64,000 bases of DNA from Anaerolineae bacterium (GTDB lineage: Bacteria; Chloroflexota; Anaerolineae; Aggregatilineales; Phototrophicaceae), in the NCBI GenBank assembly GCA_017303635.1, contig JAFLCG010000002.1, positions 1-64,000 of the forward strand, written 5' to 3'. Shown here one piece after another: positions 24,833-32,631 of this stretch. A program made the position numbers and the translations under genes. Position 1 is the first letter of the stretch. Every line of letters begins with the position of its first letter. The notes under the pieces are model-generated. The model had not been told where the DNA came from, did not search any database, and saw only the letters and a program-made list of their open reading frames with translations.

Positions 24833-25867
24833 TTAGCCGCCGGTCGTTACCTCGATGAAGGAGCCAGCCGGGTTGCGGAGCGCACCCTGCTCGTTGAAGA
24901 CCCAGCCATCCACCACTGCATTATCACAGGTGGCCTGGATTTCAAACCAGTCCGAACGGGCATCCCGCCCGACCACCAGATACTCGACGTTAGCGGGCAG
25001 CGTGCAGAAAGGCAGCGTCTGGTCGCCGGGGCCGCTGAACAGCACCGTTTCCGAGAAGGTGATGAAGGTCGGCGGCGCCACCTGACCACGTTCCGGTACC
25101 ACCGGCACTGCGCGCAGGTCGCCCCGCGCCAGCAGGAATTCCGCCGTCGCCCAGCCGACTACATCGCCCGCCTGGACGTACCACCAGGTGAAGTCTGCCG
25201 TGCGACCCAACGGGATCAGCTCGGTGCCGCCATCAACCACCGCGACCAGCGTGAACGATGGAGCCGGGCCAGTGCGGATCGAGAGGTTATCGGTATTGAC
25301 CAACAGGTAACCCGCCAGCACCTGGCTGACCGCATCCGGGTTGGTTGGGCGCGGCGGCGCGGTGTTCAGCGGAACAGTCTGCGAAGTCGTGCCCGCCGGA
25401 GCGCTGGCCCCGTTCGGCGCGACCAGACGACCTTCTTCCACCCGGAAGAATTCATCCGGCATCGCGCTGACGTGCGGCAGGTTGGCGCATTCACCCGTCG
25501 CCAGCAGGATCAGGCTTTCGCCCTGCTCATTGCCCGCCCGGCTGACAATCCGCAGCGTCAGCGGGTTGAACTCCGGTGCGCTCGTCCAGCCGATGCGCCC
25601 GCCATCCACCCACGAAATGGTGCCGCCCACGAAGAATTGATCGGTCACCGGGGCGTAGATGGTCTTGCCCGCGCCGTCCGTCGCGCTGACGATGAAGGCT
25701 TCCCGACCTGCGCCGGTATTATCCCGATTGAGCATGATCTCCCCGGCAGTGCCGGTGAAGCCGGTGCAGTCCAGGGTGAAGGTGGCCCCTTTGTTCTCCC
25801 CGGCCAAAGCAGGCAGAACCGAAACCATCATGAGGAGCAGAAAAGGCAGTGCAAATCGCCGCAGCAT
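24833..25867 (-). CDS. Secreted protein with bacterial SH3 domains
   Basis: A signal peptide (MLRRFALPFLLLMMVSVLPALA) precedes about 320 mature residues. The first part (ATFTLDCTGFTGTAGEIMLNRD) is a beta-rich domain of unknown type. A bacterial SH3 domain spans about 190-245 (VNTDNLSIRTGPAPSFTLVAVVDGG...WWYVQAGDVVGWATAEFL), and a second SH3-like unit lies at about 265-330 (VLFSGPGDQTLPFCTLPANVEYLVVGRD...WFEIQ). Such modules bind cell-wall or polysaccharide ligands. No catalytic motif is seen. Single gene with its own terminator-like hairpin. Confidence 0.8.
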   Translation of the reverse strand: MLRRFALPFLLLMMVSVLPALAGENKGATFTLDCTGFTGTAGEIMLNRDNTGAGREAFIVSATDGAGKTIYAPVTDQFFVGGTISWVDGGRIGWTSAPEFNPLTLRIVSRAGNEQGESLILLATGECANLPHVSAMPDEFFRVEEGRLVAPNGASAPAGTTSQTVPLNTAPPRPTNPDAVSQVLAGYLLVNTDNLSIRTGPAPSFTLVAVVDGGTELIPLGRTADFTWWYVQAGDVVGWATAEFLLARGDLRAVPVVPERGQVAPPTFITFSETVLFSGPGDQTLPFCTLPANVEYLVVGRDARSDWFEIQATCDNAVVDGWVFNEQGALRNPAGSFIEVTTGG

Positions 25868-26046
25868 CTTGGGACGCTCCTAATTCAAATGTTTGTACAC
25901 AATAAGCCCTTCCACTATACCCTCAGAAGCGCCTCGGATGCAATTCAGGGTGACGGCCTGGTACCCGAACCATCGCCACCAGCCCGGCCCCACTTCGCGT
26001 TATAATCCCCCGTAACTTAAGAGTTTGTATTTGAAAGGGAAGCCTC

Positions 26047-27285
26047 ATGAGCGCACTCAATCCGCAGCGCACCGTGGATGAACTGAAAGAACTGCGTGCC
26101 CTGACCGCTGACGAAAACGGGGCGCAGCGCGTCGCCTGGACTCCCACCTGGGATAAAGCCCGCGAATGGATGAAATCGAAAGTCGCTGGATTGCCAGTCG
26201 AATATGAGCGTGACCAAGCAGGTAACGTCTGGGTGACTCTGCGCGGTAAGGACACCAGCAAAGAGCTGCTCATGGGCGGTCACATCGACTCGGTGCCGAA
26301 TGGTGGCTGGCTGGATGGCTGCCTGAACGTGATGGCGGGCATCGAAGTGCTGCGACGCATCGCCGCCGAAGGCACCCCGCCCATCACCATCCGCGTGGTC
26401 GATTGGGCCGATGAAGAAGGCGCACGCTTTGGGCGCAGCCTGGTCGGTTCCAGCGCCGCCTCTGGCACTATGAACCCGGACGAGGTCAAAGTCCTCAAGG
26501 ACAAGGACGGCATCACCTATGCCGAAGCCGTCGCCAAATATGGCCTGAGCGTGGATACCTTCCTGCAGGCGCATGACCAGATCAAGAACGCCAAAGCCTA
26601 TCTTGAACTGCACATCGAGCAGGGGCCGGTGCTGGAAAGCCTCAACCTCCCGCTGGGCGTCGTCCTCGGCACTGTCGGCGTGGAGCGTCACGGCATCCGC
26701 TTCAACGGGCAGGCGGCGCACTCAGGTTCCACCCCCATGAATAAGCGTAAGGATGCGCTAGCAGGTGTCTCCAAGCTCCACCTCGAAATCCGCGAGATCG
26801 CCAACCGGCATCAGGGCGTCTGCACCGTCGGCAAAGTGACCACCCTGCCGGGCATTGTCACTTCAGTCGTCGCCCAGGCCGATATGACGCTCGACCAGCG
26901 TCACCTCGACCCTCATCATCTGGCCGCTATGTACCGGGAAGCGGTCGAGTACAGCCAGAAGATCGCTCACGAGGAAAACATCACCGTCGAGTGGACCAAG
27001 CTGTGGGATATTCACCCCATCCCCTTCCATCCGGCGCTCATCGAAATGTGCGACCAGGCCATCATGGAAACCGCCGGAGTCAGTCACCGCCTGCCCAGCG
27101 GCCCCCTGCATGATGCCGCCGAGATGGGGCGCATCGGCATTCCCACCATCATGATGTTCGTGCAAAGCCTGTACGGCATCAGCCATAACAAGATCGAAGA
27201 TACCAAAGAGGAACACCTGCTGATGTGCGTCAGCGCCCTCGATAAATTGGCCTCGAAGGCCATAGCCTGGGTGGCGGCCCAGTAG
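26047..27285 (+). CDS. M20-family Zn-dependent amidohydrolase (N-carbamoyl-amino-acid hydrolase/allantoate amidohydrolase type)
   Basis: The 412-residue protein has GGHIDSVPNGGWLDG (metal His and bridging Asp), DWADEEGARFGRSLVGS (Glu base and metal Glu), LELHIEQGPVLE (third metal region) and RFNGQAAHSGSTPM, the dimerisation-domain entry, with the late His in GPLHDAAEMG. This pattern separates the hydantoinase/carbamoylase group from other M20 peptidases. It would hydrolyse N-carbamoyl-L-amino acids or ureido compounds in the cytoplasm. GAAAGGGA precedes the ATG. Substrate choice is inferred. Confidence 0.92.
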   Translation: MSALNPQRTVDELKELRALTADENGAQRVAWTPTWDKAREWMKSKVAGLPVEYERDQAGNVWVTLRGKDTSKELLMGGHIDSVPNGGWLDGCLNVMAGIEVLRRIAAEGTPPITIRVVDWADEEGARFGRSLVGSSAASGTMNPDEVKVLKDKDGITYAEAVAKYGLSVDTFLQAHDQIKNAKAYLELHIEQGPVLESLNLPLGVVLGTVGVERHGIRFNGQAAHSGSTPMNKRKDALAGVSKLHLEIREIANRHQGVCTVGKVTTLPGIVTSVVAQADMTLDQRHLDPHHLAAMYREAVEYSQKIAHEENITVEWTKLWDIHPIPFHPALIEMCDQAIMETAGVSHRLPSGPLHDAAEMGRIGIPTIMMFVQSLYGISHNKIEDTKEEHLLMCVSALDKLASKAIAWVAAQ

Positions 27286-27779
27286 AGGTGAGTTGGGTAG
27301 CCTACGGAAGTCGGTGGAAATCTCATTGTGATCGCATGGGATCCGCTTCGGGTTCAAAATCCGAAGCTAAACGGAGGAAACCGGCTAAAGCGGTTCCGGG
27401 AACCCCTTCAGTGGGTTTTTCGAAACTAGCCAGCGGGCGCAACATGACGATCCCGTAAGCATATGCCAAAACTCTCGTGTTTGAAGTCGGCACACTAGCT
27501 GAGGTTACCAGTTTTCGGTTGGGCGACTCCCAGAGTCGCCCTCCGAAAAGTCCCCTCTCCAGCGACCCGACTCCAGCATAATCTCGGCTTTCAACGGCCT
27601 AAGGGTCGCGTAAGGAGAGGGGATTGAGGGGTGAGGTTCCCTGTTTGCGCTTGGCCCACGAAAAACCTACCCTCGTGAGAGGGGCTGGGGTGAGGGCTGC
27701 TGAGACGCCCGTATTTCCGGCTCCCGTTGCCGATGTTGCCTGTCAAATCTCATGAGGACGAATGAGAAGTGAAGGGTGT
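27286..27779. repeat. Gene-free stretch of hairpins and G-rich repeats
   Basis: These 494 bases hold no convincing gene. In order there is a hairpin GCTTCGG...CCGAAGC (27346-27368), a terminator-like pair (27379-27420), a REP-like palindrome GGGCGACTC-CCA-GAGTCGCCC (27521-27541), and two copies of a G-rich repeat (27614-27641 and 27677-27696) like that at 13821-13845. CCCCTCTCC at 27553-27561 pairs with GGAGAGGGG at 27614-27622, giving a long imperfect inverted repeat of MITE-like layout. Confidence 0.55.
27398..27420 (+). terminator. Rho-independent terminator candidate after the amidohydrolase gene
   Basis: AACCC (27401-27405) and GGGTT (27413-27417) form a short stem followed by a T run (TTTTT to 27420). 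A second hairpin AACCG/CGGTT lies just before it. The distance from the amidohydrolase stop is about 115 bases. Confidence 0.45.
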
Positions 27780-28274
27780 TTACTTCAATCCTGCAACGTA
27801 CTGCTCCAACTGATCCCACGTCTGCTTGAATCCCTCTTCCATCCCCATCTCGAGGACTTGCTTCAGCATTTCTGGCGTGGCGTACACCGTCTGGCTGACC
27901 ACCCGCGTCTGGGTTCCATCCGCGTAGAAATGCAGGGTTGAGGCTGATTCCGGCAGGTCGGGATTGATGCCGCGATTTGCATCAGAAAACACATCCCGGT
28001 AACGAATGAACTCCGGTGCCGTGATCTCGTCATAGAACATCAGCCCCCAGGACTCGTTGCCAGTCGCGGTTTCCCGCATGGCGTAATGCCACGAGCCACC
28101 CACGCGGAAATCCATATCACAGTGGACAAGCGGCCATTCCTGTGGCCCCCACCAGCGCATCAGATGTTCACACTGGGTGAAGGCAGCAAAGACCTTCTCG
28201 CGGGGGGCATTGAAGACTCGCTCGGCGCTAAACGTGCGGGCAGCCAGGTCGGCTTGCGCGGTAGATGGGGTCAT
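27780..28274 (-). CDS. SRPBCC/AHSA1-like protein
   Basis: The 164-residue protein has the Aha1/START-fold pattern: TFSAERVFNAPREKVFAAFTQCEHLMRWWGP, then GGSWHYAMR, WGLMFYDEITAPEFIRYRD and the C-terminal helix MLKQVLEMGMEEGFKQTWDQLEQY. Members bind hydrophobic ligands and are often encoded after an ArsR-type repressor, as here. The start overlaps the stop of the ArsR gene by four bases, so the two are co-translated. Function beyond that is unknown. Confidence 0.9.
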   Translation of the reverse strand: MTPSTAQADLAARTFSAERVFNAPREKVFAAFTQCEHLMRWWGPQEWPLVHCDMDFRVGGSWHYAMRETATGNESWGLMFYDEITAPEFIRYRDVFSDANRGINPDLPESASTLHFYADGTQTRVVSQTVYATPEMLKQVLEMGMEEGFKQTWDQLEQYVAGLK

Positions 28275-28609
28275 GGTGTCTCTTCTCCTTCATCCAAAGT
28301 GGTCAGATAGGTCTCTAGCCGGTCAAAGCGCCCTTCCCACAACTCACGATACAGGCTGATGTAGTCGGCAGCTTCCTTCAATGGCCCGGCATCAATCTGG
28401 CAGGGTCGCCACTGTGCTTTGCGCCCCTGGACGATCAATCCGGCGCGTTCCAGCACCTTCAGGTGTTTGGATACCGCTGGCAGAGTCATCTCAAACGGCG
28501 CGGCCAGTTCCTTGACCGTTGCTTCCCCCTGCGCCAATCGGGACAAAATGGCGCGGCGGGTCGGGTCAGCCAATGCGGCGAAGGTTGCGCTCAGGGTATC
28601 GGTAGACAT
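28271..28609 (-). CDS. ArsR-family transcriptional repressor
   Basis: A 112-residue winged-helix protein: LADPTRRAILSRLAQGEATVKELAAPFEMTLPAVSKHLKVLERAGLIVQGR is the full ArsR helix-turn-helix and wing. There is no CXC metal motif, so it is of the metal-independent group usually paired with AHSA1-like genes. It probably represses its own two-gene operon. A/T-rich DNA with GTTAATTAAC at 28637-28646 lies 28 bases upstream and could be part of the promoter and operator. Confidence 0.93.
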   Translation of the reverse strand: MSTDTLSATFAALADPTRRAILSRLAQGEATVKELAAPFEMTLPAVSKHLKVLERAGLIVQGRKAQWRPCQIDAGPLKEAADYISLYRELWEGRFDRLETYLTTLDEGEETP

Positions 28610-28797
28610 GTTACAGAAGTCCCTTGCTTCACCATTCAGTTAATTAACCTATTGGTATATTAGTACACTTGTTCGCATTTGTCAACTACTGGATTGCCGT
28701 GAGCCTTACCCAGTAATGACTGTAGATTTCTGTAGATTTTCCGCCTACACTTTCAGGTAGCGCTTATTCATTGCCGTGAACAGGCGACTGGCATTGG

Positions 28798-29601
28798 ATG
28801 CGCCGTTGCGCGTCCCTACATCTTTTCTTTAGCTGTGACTGTGAACTGCCCACTGTGACCTTCTCTTTCCCTTTCATCCTCTCCGTCATCACCGCCGCCG
28901 TCACCGGAGCCTTTGCCGCCAACGTGCTCTGGCGCTGGTGGCACGCCCGCCGCCCCCATCTGCTCGCCTGGGGAATAGGCCTGCTGCTCTATTTCATCGG
29001 TACTCTGGCTCAGGTGATCCTGGCGCTGACCTGGAGTCCGCTGTTCTTTGCGCTCTGGTACTGGTGCGGAGCCTTGATGGTCGCGCCCTGGCTCGGTCAG
29101 GGGACAGTCTACCTGCTCTGGCGGCGCGGCAACATCGCCCGCAATATCCAGATGGCGCTCATCCTCGTCGGGGTGATGACCCTGCCCTGGACGCTGTTCC
29201 TTACCCCGTTCAACGAGTCCGCCTGGTTTCCCGGCGCGGACATGACTCGTGTCTACCGCGATGTGACCAACCCGGACGGCACTATCACACCCGGCATCCT
29301 GACCGGCGACTCCCGCGGGACAGTACGCTTCTTCTCCCCGGTCATGAACACCTGGGGGACGCTGGCGCTGGTCGGCGGTGCGATCTACTCGGCCTGGATC
29401 TTCCGGCGCAAGGGCATCATGCGGAATCGCGTAGTCGGCAACTGGCTAATCGCCGCGGGTGGCTTGCTGCCGGCCCTGGGTGGGGCGCTCATCCGACTGG
29501 GCGATCCCTCATACAAATACCTGGGTGAAATGCTGGGTGCGATCCTTATCTTCTGGGGCTACTGGCTGGCGACGCATGTGCCAGAAGAAGAAACCCCCTG
29601 A
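28798..29601 (+). CDS. Multi-pass membrane protein of unknown function
   Basis: The 267-residue product has about seven hydrophobic segments, beginning FPFILSVITAAVTGAFAANVLW, with a long outer loop near 150-185 (WFPGADMTRVYRDVTNPDGTITP). It is not recognised beyond being an integral membrane protein. The start is uncertain: the ATG at 28798 lies in part of a REP-like repeat (CGCGTCCCTACA), and an in-frame GTG at 28855 begins exactly where the membrane protein pattern begins. Neither has a strong ribosome binding site. Confidence 0.7.
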   Translation: MRRCASLHLFFSCDCELPTVTFSFPFILSVITAAVTGAFAANVLWRWWHARRPHLLAWGIGLLLYFIGTLAQVILALTWSPLFFALWYWCGALMVAPWLGQGTVYLLWRRGNIARNIQMALILVGVMTLPWTLFLTPFNESAWFPGADMTRVYRDVTNPDGTITPGILTGDSRGTVRFFSPVMNTWGTLALVGGAIYSAWIFRRKGIMRNRVVGNWLIAAGGLLPALGGALIRLGDPSYKYLGEMLGAILIFWGYWLATHVPEEETP

Positions 29602-29792
29602 TCGCTGGCTAATCTATATTTCTGGCTCCCCTCGATCACGAACCAAGGTGGGACTATATTAAACCGTGGAGCCAGTCGCTGTAGGGGCGTAACGTGCTGT
29701 GCCCGCCCTAAAATCTACTCACAACGGCTCTCAAAGAGCCTCATCCGGTTTCCTCCCTCGAATTCGGGGGAGGTTAGGAGGGGGTCTCCGCG

Positions 29793-29818
29793 CTTCCACG
29801 CTGTAGTGTGGTGCTACC
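29793..29818. repeat. Solo terminal inverted repeat of the IS1-like element
   Basis: CTTCCACGCTGTAGTGTGGT followed by GCTACC differs at one base from the reversed left end of the element at 23296-24399. No transposase or second end is visible nearby, so this is a leftover end or a very degraded copy. GTGTTATAC follows it; its complement TATAACAC also adjoins the right end of the intact copy. Confidence 0.7.
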
Positions 29819-29949
29819 GTGTTATACTGAACCCATCACCGCCCTGAATCCGCAACGCACTCCATTGCTCAAACGTGATAAAGCGACGAATCCGGGGAGA
29901 CAACTTTGTGACCGAAGGAAGTCCTTTTAGCGATTTGGACAAACACCGC

Positions 29950-29985
29950 TGTCCAAAGTGTCCAATCTGTCCACTATGTCCAGAA
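29950..29985. repeat. TGTCC tandem tract
   Basis: TGTCC recurs four times at 9-11 base spacing (TGTCCAAAG, TGTCCAATC, TGTCCACTA, TGTCCAGAA). It is the longest of the three such tracts in the window. Confidence 0.5.
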
Positions 29986-30091
29986 TACTGAACTGAAACC
30001 GGCCTGGCAAACATCAACTACAATGGAGGCGCAACCAGTCCGCTACAGTCAACGACGACAACACAGAGTTTTTCTGGCTATCGACCAAAAG

Positions 30092-30131
30092 CAAAAGACC
30101 CCACTGGATTGCTATCCAGCAGGGTCTTTGC
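30092..30131 (-). terminator. Rho-independent terminator of ssrA
   Basis: AAAGACCC (30094-30101) pairs with GGGTCTTT (30122-30129), and TGGAT pairs with ATCCA inside. On the minus strand the stem is followed by TTGCTTTTGG. It begins 7 bases after the tmRNA 3' end. Confidence 0.85.
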
Positions 30132-30137
30132 CATCAG

Positions 30138-30521
30138 TGGAGGTGGGGGACTCTGCCATCCCCGTCCAGTCGGCACATCCTTCGCGCGTCTACGAGCGTG
30201 TCCTCTCTTTTAGGTTTCGGCCCTGATAGCCCGGTGAGGCGCGGTAGATCAGAACCTAGCCGATGAGTCTTTTGCCCGCCGTATCGGCATTGGCGGGCAG
30301 CACGCTAGTCTTTAATGACGCTCACCAAACCACTCGGACTGCGACGGATGGGGTGAGCGCCTGATCCCGCAGGATCAGGGCGCTAGTCAATAGCCTTAGG
30401 CGGCCATCGGAAGAGCGCTGGTGTTGTTGTTGGCAGTTATGCCTTTGCCCGTTTTAACGTGGCCGTGCGCCACGGCGCGCAACGCGAACTCCGCAACCGC
30501 TGTCGAATCTAGTTCACCCCC
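30138..30521 (-). ncRNA. ssrA: Transfer-messenger RNA (tmRNA)
   Basis: tmRNA rescues stalled ribosomes, acting as alanyl-tRNA and as mRNA for a degradation tag. On the minus strand the RNA starts GGGGGUGAACUAGAUUCGAC, the classic 5' end, and its GGGGGUG pairs with CACCUCC at the 3' end to form the acceptor stem. The tag frame at 30434-30396 reads ANNNTSALPMAA then UAA. Length about 384. The discriminator A is at 30138 and CCA is not encoded (CTG follows). The T-arm is odd: the stem GGGGA/TCCCC is present but the loop reads TGGCAGAG, 8 bases, without TTCRA. Confidence 0.93.
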
Positions 30522-30598
30522 ATATATCTTAAATTCATTCTAAAACAGATTATCCCCACCGTAAAGCATGGCAGGCTGGTTCTGATGGCGTTCTAACG

Positions 30599-30694
30599 CT
30601 AAGCCAGTAATCCACGACCGTTTCCCGATCATGGACTGGTTTTACGCACAAAGAACGGTCGTGGATCATGGACTTGTTTCGGTGTATGGCTTAG
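30599..30694. repeat. Extended inverted repeat upstream of the lipoprotein gene
   Basis: CTAAGCCA (30599-30606) with TGGCTTAG (30687-30694), and CCACGACCGTT (30612-30622) with AACGGTCGTGG (30654-30664) are nested inverted arms. GATCATGGACT also occurs twice directly (30627-30637 and 30664-30674). The unit lies between ssrA and the lipoprotein gene, which start in opposite directions. Confidence 0.6.
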
Positions 30695-30724
30695 TATCCA
30701 CATCACCTACATGAGGATGACTCC

Positions 30725-31378
30725 ATGATGCGATTGTTGATTCCAGCGCTATTGCTCTCCTTGCTGACGGCCTGTGCGCCCGAACCGCGTCTGGCAATCA
30801 TCGAAACTGGCGACCCCATCCTCACCTATGATTTTGAGACAACCTCGTTAGCCCCGCTCTCGCTCAATGGCGATCAGGCCCTGTTCCGTCCGCTGGCGGG
30901 TGAACTGGAGGCGGCTGTCGTCGCCGACCGGGGTTACATCTGGTACCTGACCGGCGCCGCCTATACCGATACCGCCGTGAGCGTCACCGTCCGCCAGACG
31001 GAGGGTCAGGTGGATGGGCAGGGATTCGGGCTGCTCTGCCGGGCCGATGACATGGGCAACGGGTATTACTTCGTCATTGCCGCCAGCGGTCACGCCGCCG
31101 TGCTCAAGGCGACCCCCGATGAACCCAACCCGGTGCCGCTGCAACGCTGGGGCGCATTCGACGCTGTACGCGAAGGCCGGGAAGCGGTCAATGAACTCAC
31201 CGCTATCTGTGCGGGCGATCACCTCCGCTTTTTGGTCAACAATCAGATCATCGCCGACCTGCGCGATCCTGATTTTAGCGAGGGGCAGGTTGGCGTGGTA
31301 CTCGGCGCGACTGCCGAGACACTCTGGCTGCGCTTTGATGATCTGGCGTTGAGTGAGGCTGTGATTGGGGATGACTAG
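30725..31378 (+). CDS. Lipoprotein with a concanavalin-like (DUF1080/LamG-like) fold
   Basis: The signal MMRLLIPALLLSLLTAC has a lipobox (LLTAC) with Cys17, so the protein is lipid-anchored outside the membrane. The rest (about 200 residues) follows a jelly-roll pattern: LTYDFETTS, GQGFGLLCRADDMGNGYYFVIAASGHAAVLKA, LTAICAGDHLRFLVNNQIIADLRDPDF, GQVGVVLGATAETLWLRFDDLAL. This is typical of sugar-binding or family-16-like folds, with no catalytic residues recognised. Binding of a glycan is inferred. A normal, intact gene. Confidence 0.8.
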   Translation: MMRLLIPALLLSLLTACAPEPRLAIIETGDPILTYDFETTSLAPLSLNGDQALFRPLAGELEAAVVADRGYIWYLTGAAYTDTAVSVTVRQTEGQVDGQGFGLLCRADDMGNGYYFVIAASGHAAVLKATPDEPNPVPLQRWGAFDAVREGREAVNELTAICAGDHLRFLVNNQIIADLRDPDFSEGQVGVVLGATAETLWLRFDDLALSEAVIGDD

Positions 31379-31398
31379 CTGGCGAATCGTAGCGGCAT

Positions 31399-31911
31399 TT
31401 ATTCGGCAATATAGGGAGCTTTCTCGCCGATATCACCCACAAAGGAAGCACGATGTGGGTGATTGAGCAGTTGCCGAATCGCCTGTGATTCCCCGATGTG
31501 ATACCAGTAGTGGTAAGTGGTACGGCGTAAACGGGTGCCGATGCTTTCTTTGTAGGGTTTATGTGGCTTCTGCTGAGAAAGCGTGTGAGTAGCGAGCATG
31601 GCACTATCGAGCGTATCCAACCAGGCGTTAGTCGCTTCGGTCACGATCCGCCAGGCTGCCCACATATCCTCCAGGGGTGGCGTGCTGGCCGGTTGACCAT
31701 TGGCGCAGGCATTCACTTCTGGTGCGGGCGTGATGCCCTGCGCCTGGGTCAGCCAGTACATCTGCTCCTGCCATGCCAGATGCCCAATCATCCAACTGAT
31801 GCAATTGATGGGTTCAAAGCGGCGGATGGCATCTTCTGCAGACACCTTCTTCAGCGCCCGCTGGAACTCTCCCCGTGTGAAGCGCAACTGAATGACCAGT
31901 GGATGCGGCAT
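31399..31911 (-). CDS. DinB-family four-helix protein
   Basis: From the ATG at 31911 (MPHPLVIQLRFTRGEFQRAL), preceded by AAGGGG, the product has 170 residues. INCISWMIGHLAWQEQMYWL and the C-terminal TTYHYWYHIGESQAIRQLL hold the His residues expected of a DinB/YfiT metal site. DinB proteins are often induced by DNA damage, although this function is not universal. The gene starts 33 bases downstream of a perfect 26-base palindrome of LexA-box type. It converges with the lipoprotein gene with only 20 bases between stops. Confidence 0.85.
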   Translation of the reverse strand: MPHPLVIQLRFTRGEFQRALKKVSAEDAIRRFEPINCISWMIGHLAWQEQMYWLTQAQGITPAPEVNACANGQPASTPPLEDMWAAWRIVTEATNAWLDTLDSAMLATHTLSQQKPHKPYKESIGTRLRRTTYHYWYHIGESQAIRQLLNHPHRASFVGDIGEKAPYIAE

Positions 31912-31943
31912 CTTCAACCCCTTTTTTCCCTCAAAAACGGAAC

Positions 31944-31969
31944 AAAATCGGAACATATGTTCCGATTTT
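31944..31969 (-). promoter_or_regulatory. Perfect 26-base palindrome, LexA-box-like operator candidate
   Basis: AAAATCGGAACAT is followed by its exact reverse complement. The centre GAACATATGTTC equals the core of the Gram-positive SOS box (GAAC-N4-GTTC). Its position, 33 bases upstream of a DinB-like start, is where an operator would be. Confidence 0.6.
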
Positions 31970-32118
31970 TCGTCTAAAGTGTGCTAATTTGTCTTCAGGG
32001 ATGACAGAGGAGCATCCGCGTAGGAGCAGGTAATCCGTTGATGAACTACACAACTAACTATGAAGGAGAAACAATATGAAATAGTACGAAAATGGCAAAC
32101 GACAATAGAGGGACTGGG

Positions 32119-32355
32119 CTAATCCGAGTTCTTTTGCTTAGTGGCATCTGTGGGAGGGTGATCCTGCTTATGCCAGTAGCGAAGAATGCTGATGATACCC
32201 AAGATCGGGACCAAGACCGAGATCACGACAATGACGACCAGTATCGGGAATTCCCAGAGGGATGGACCAGCCGTTGCAATGATAGCTACCCAAGCAATGA
32301 TAACCCCGACCAATAGGAACAGTGCAACCGCCTGTCGTTGTCGTTCCATTTGCAT
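32119..32355 (-). CDS. Small two-helix membrane protein
   Basis: A 78-residue protein with a short charged N-terminus (MQMERQRQ), two membrane helices (VALFLLVGVIIAWVAIIATA and FPILVVIVVISVLVPILGII) and a polar tail (RYWHKQDHPPTDATKQKNSD). No family is recognised. It is divergent from a broken copy of the large gene's start, 55 bases away. The same arrangement recurs with another small membrane gene at 32632-32802, which supports it as a real gene. The ribosome binding site is weak. Confidence 0.55.
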   Translation of the reverse strand: MQMERQRQAVALFLLVGVIIAWVAIIATAGPSLWEFPILVVIVVISVLVPILGIISILRYWHKQDHPPTDATKQKNSD

Positions 32356-32410
32356 CTCTCATCTCACTGGCAAAAGCCAACCCTAATTCAGTACAAAGGA
32401 GACACTCTCA

Positions 32411-32479
32411 ATGTTCCGTACCAACCCAATCAACCCATGTGAACTTCAGTATCGTAGCACGGAAACCCCCGCCCGCTGA
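32411..32479 (+). pseudogene. Broken copy of the start of the large island gene
   Basis: After AAGGAG, an ATG opens a 22-codon frame, MFRTNPINPCELQYRST then ETPAR and a stop. It matches the start of the gene at 32856 (VFQTNPINPCELQYRST), and 26 bases are identical (32435-32460 and 32880-32905). Beyond the match the sequence diverges and stops. Everything downstream of the first 17 codons has been lost or replaced. Confidence 0.75.
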
Positions 32480-32564
32480 GTGGAGTTTCCCCTGCCGGAC
32501 AACCTGCACGCAAAGCACGCATCGCCAAGAACGGGACATATGATCGGGCAGGTGACTTATAGGG

Positions 32565-32584
32565 AATAGAACATATGATCTATT
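32565..32584. promoter_or_regulatory. Near-palindrome AATAGA-ACATATGA-TCTATT
   Basis: A 20-base palindrome with one mismatched pair and CATATG in the centre, resembling in size and centre the palindromes at 24413, 24549 and 31944. It lies between the broken start copy and the second small membrane gene. Confidence 0.4.
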
Positions 32585-32631
32585 GCAGGTTAGGTGCGAT
32601 GTGTAGCGGTGATAGTGGAAATGAGGTCAAG

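Larger units (their letters stand above)
29602..30137. repeat. Gene-free stretch with repeats and a solo IS end
   Basis: No gene is supported in these 536 bases. They contain a REP-like palindrome TGTAGGGGCG...GCCCGCCC (29680-29708), a G-rich repeat (29758-29785), a solo copy of the insertion-sequence end (29793-29818), an AAAGCGACGAAT motif (29880-29891) also seen near 35101, and a TGTCC tract (29950-29985). Confidence 0.55.

Noticed and set aside
27346..27420. Possible tRNA because of GGGTTCAAAATCC
   Set aside because: The flanking sequence does not form acceptor, D or anticodon arms; it is a simple hairpin followed by a terminator-like structure.
30023..30226. 67-codon plus-strand frame across the tmRNA 3' end
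   Set aside because: It runs antisense to tmRNA and its terminator and has no protein-like pattern.
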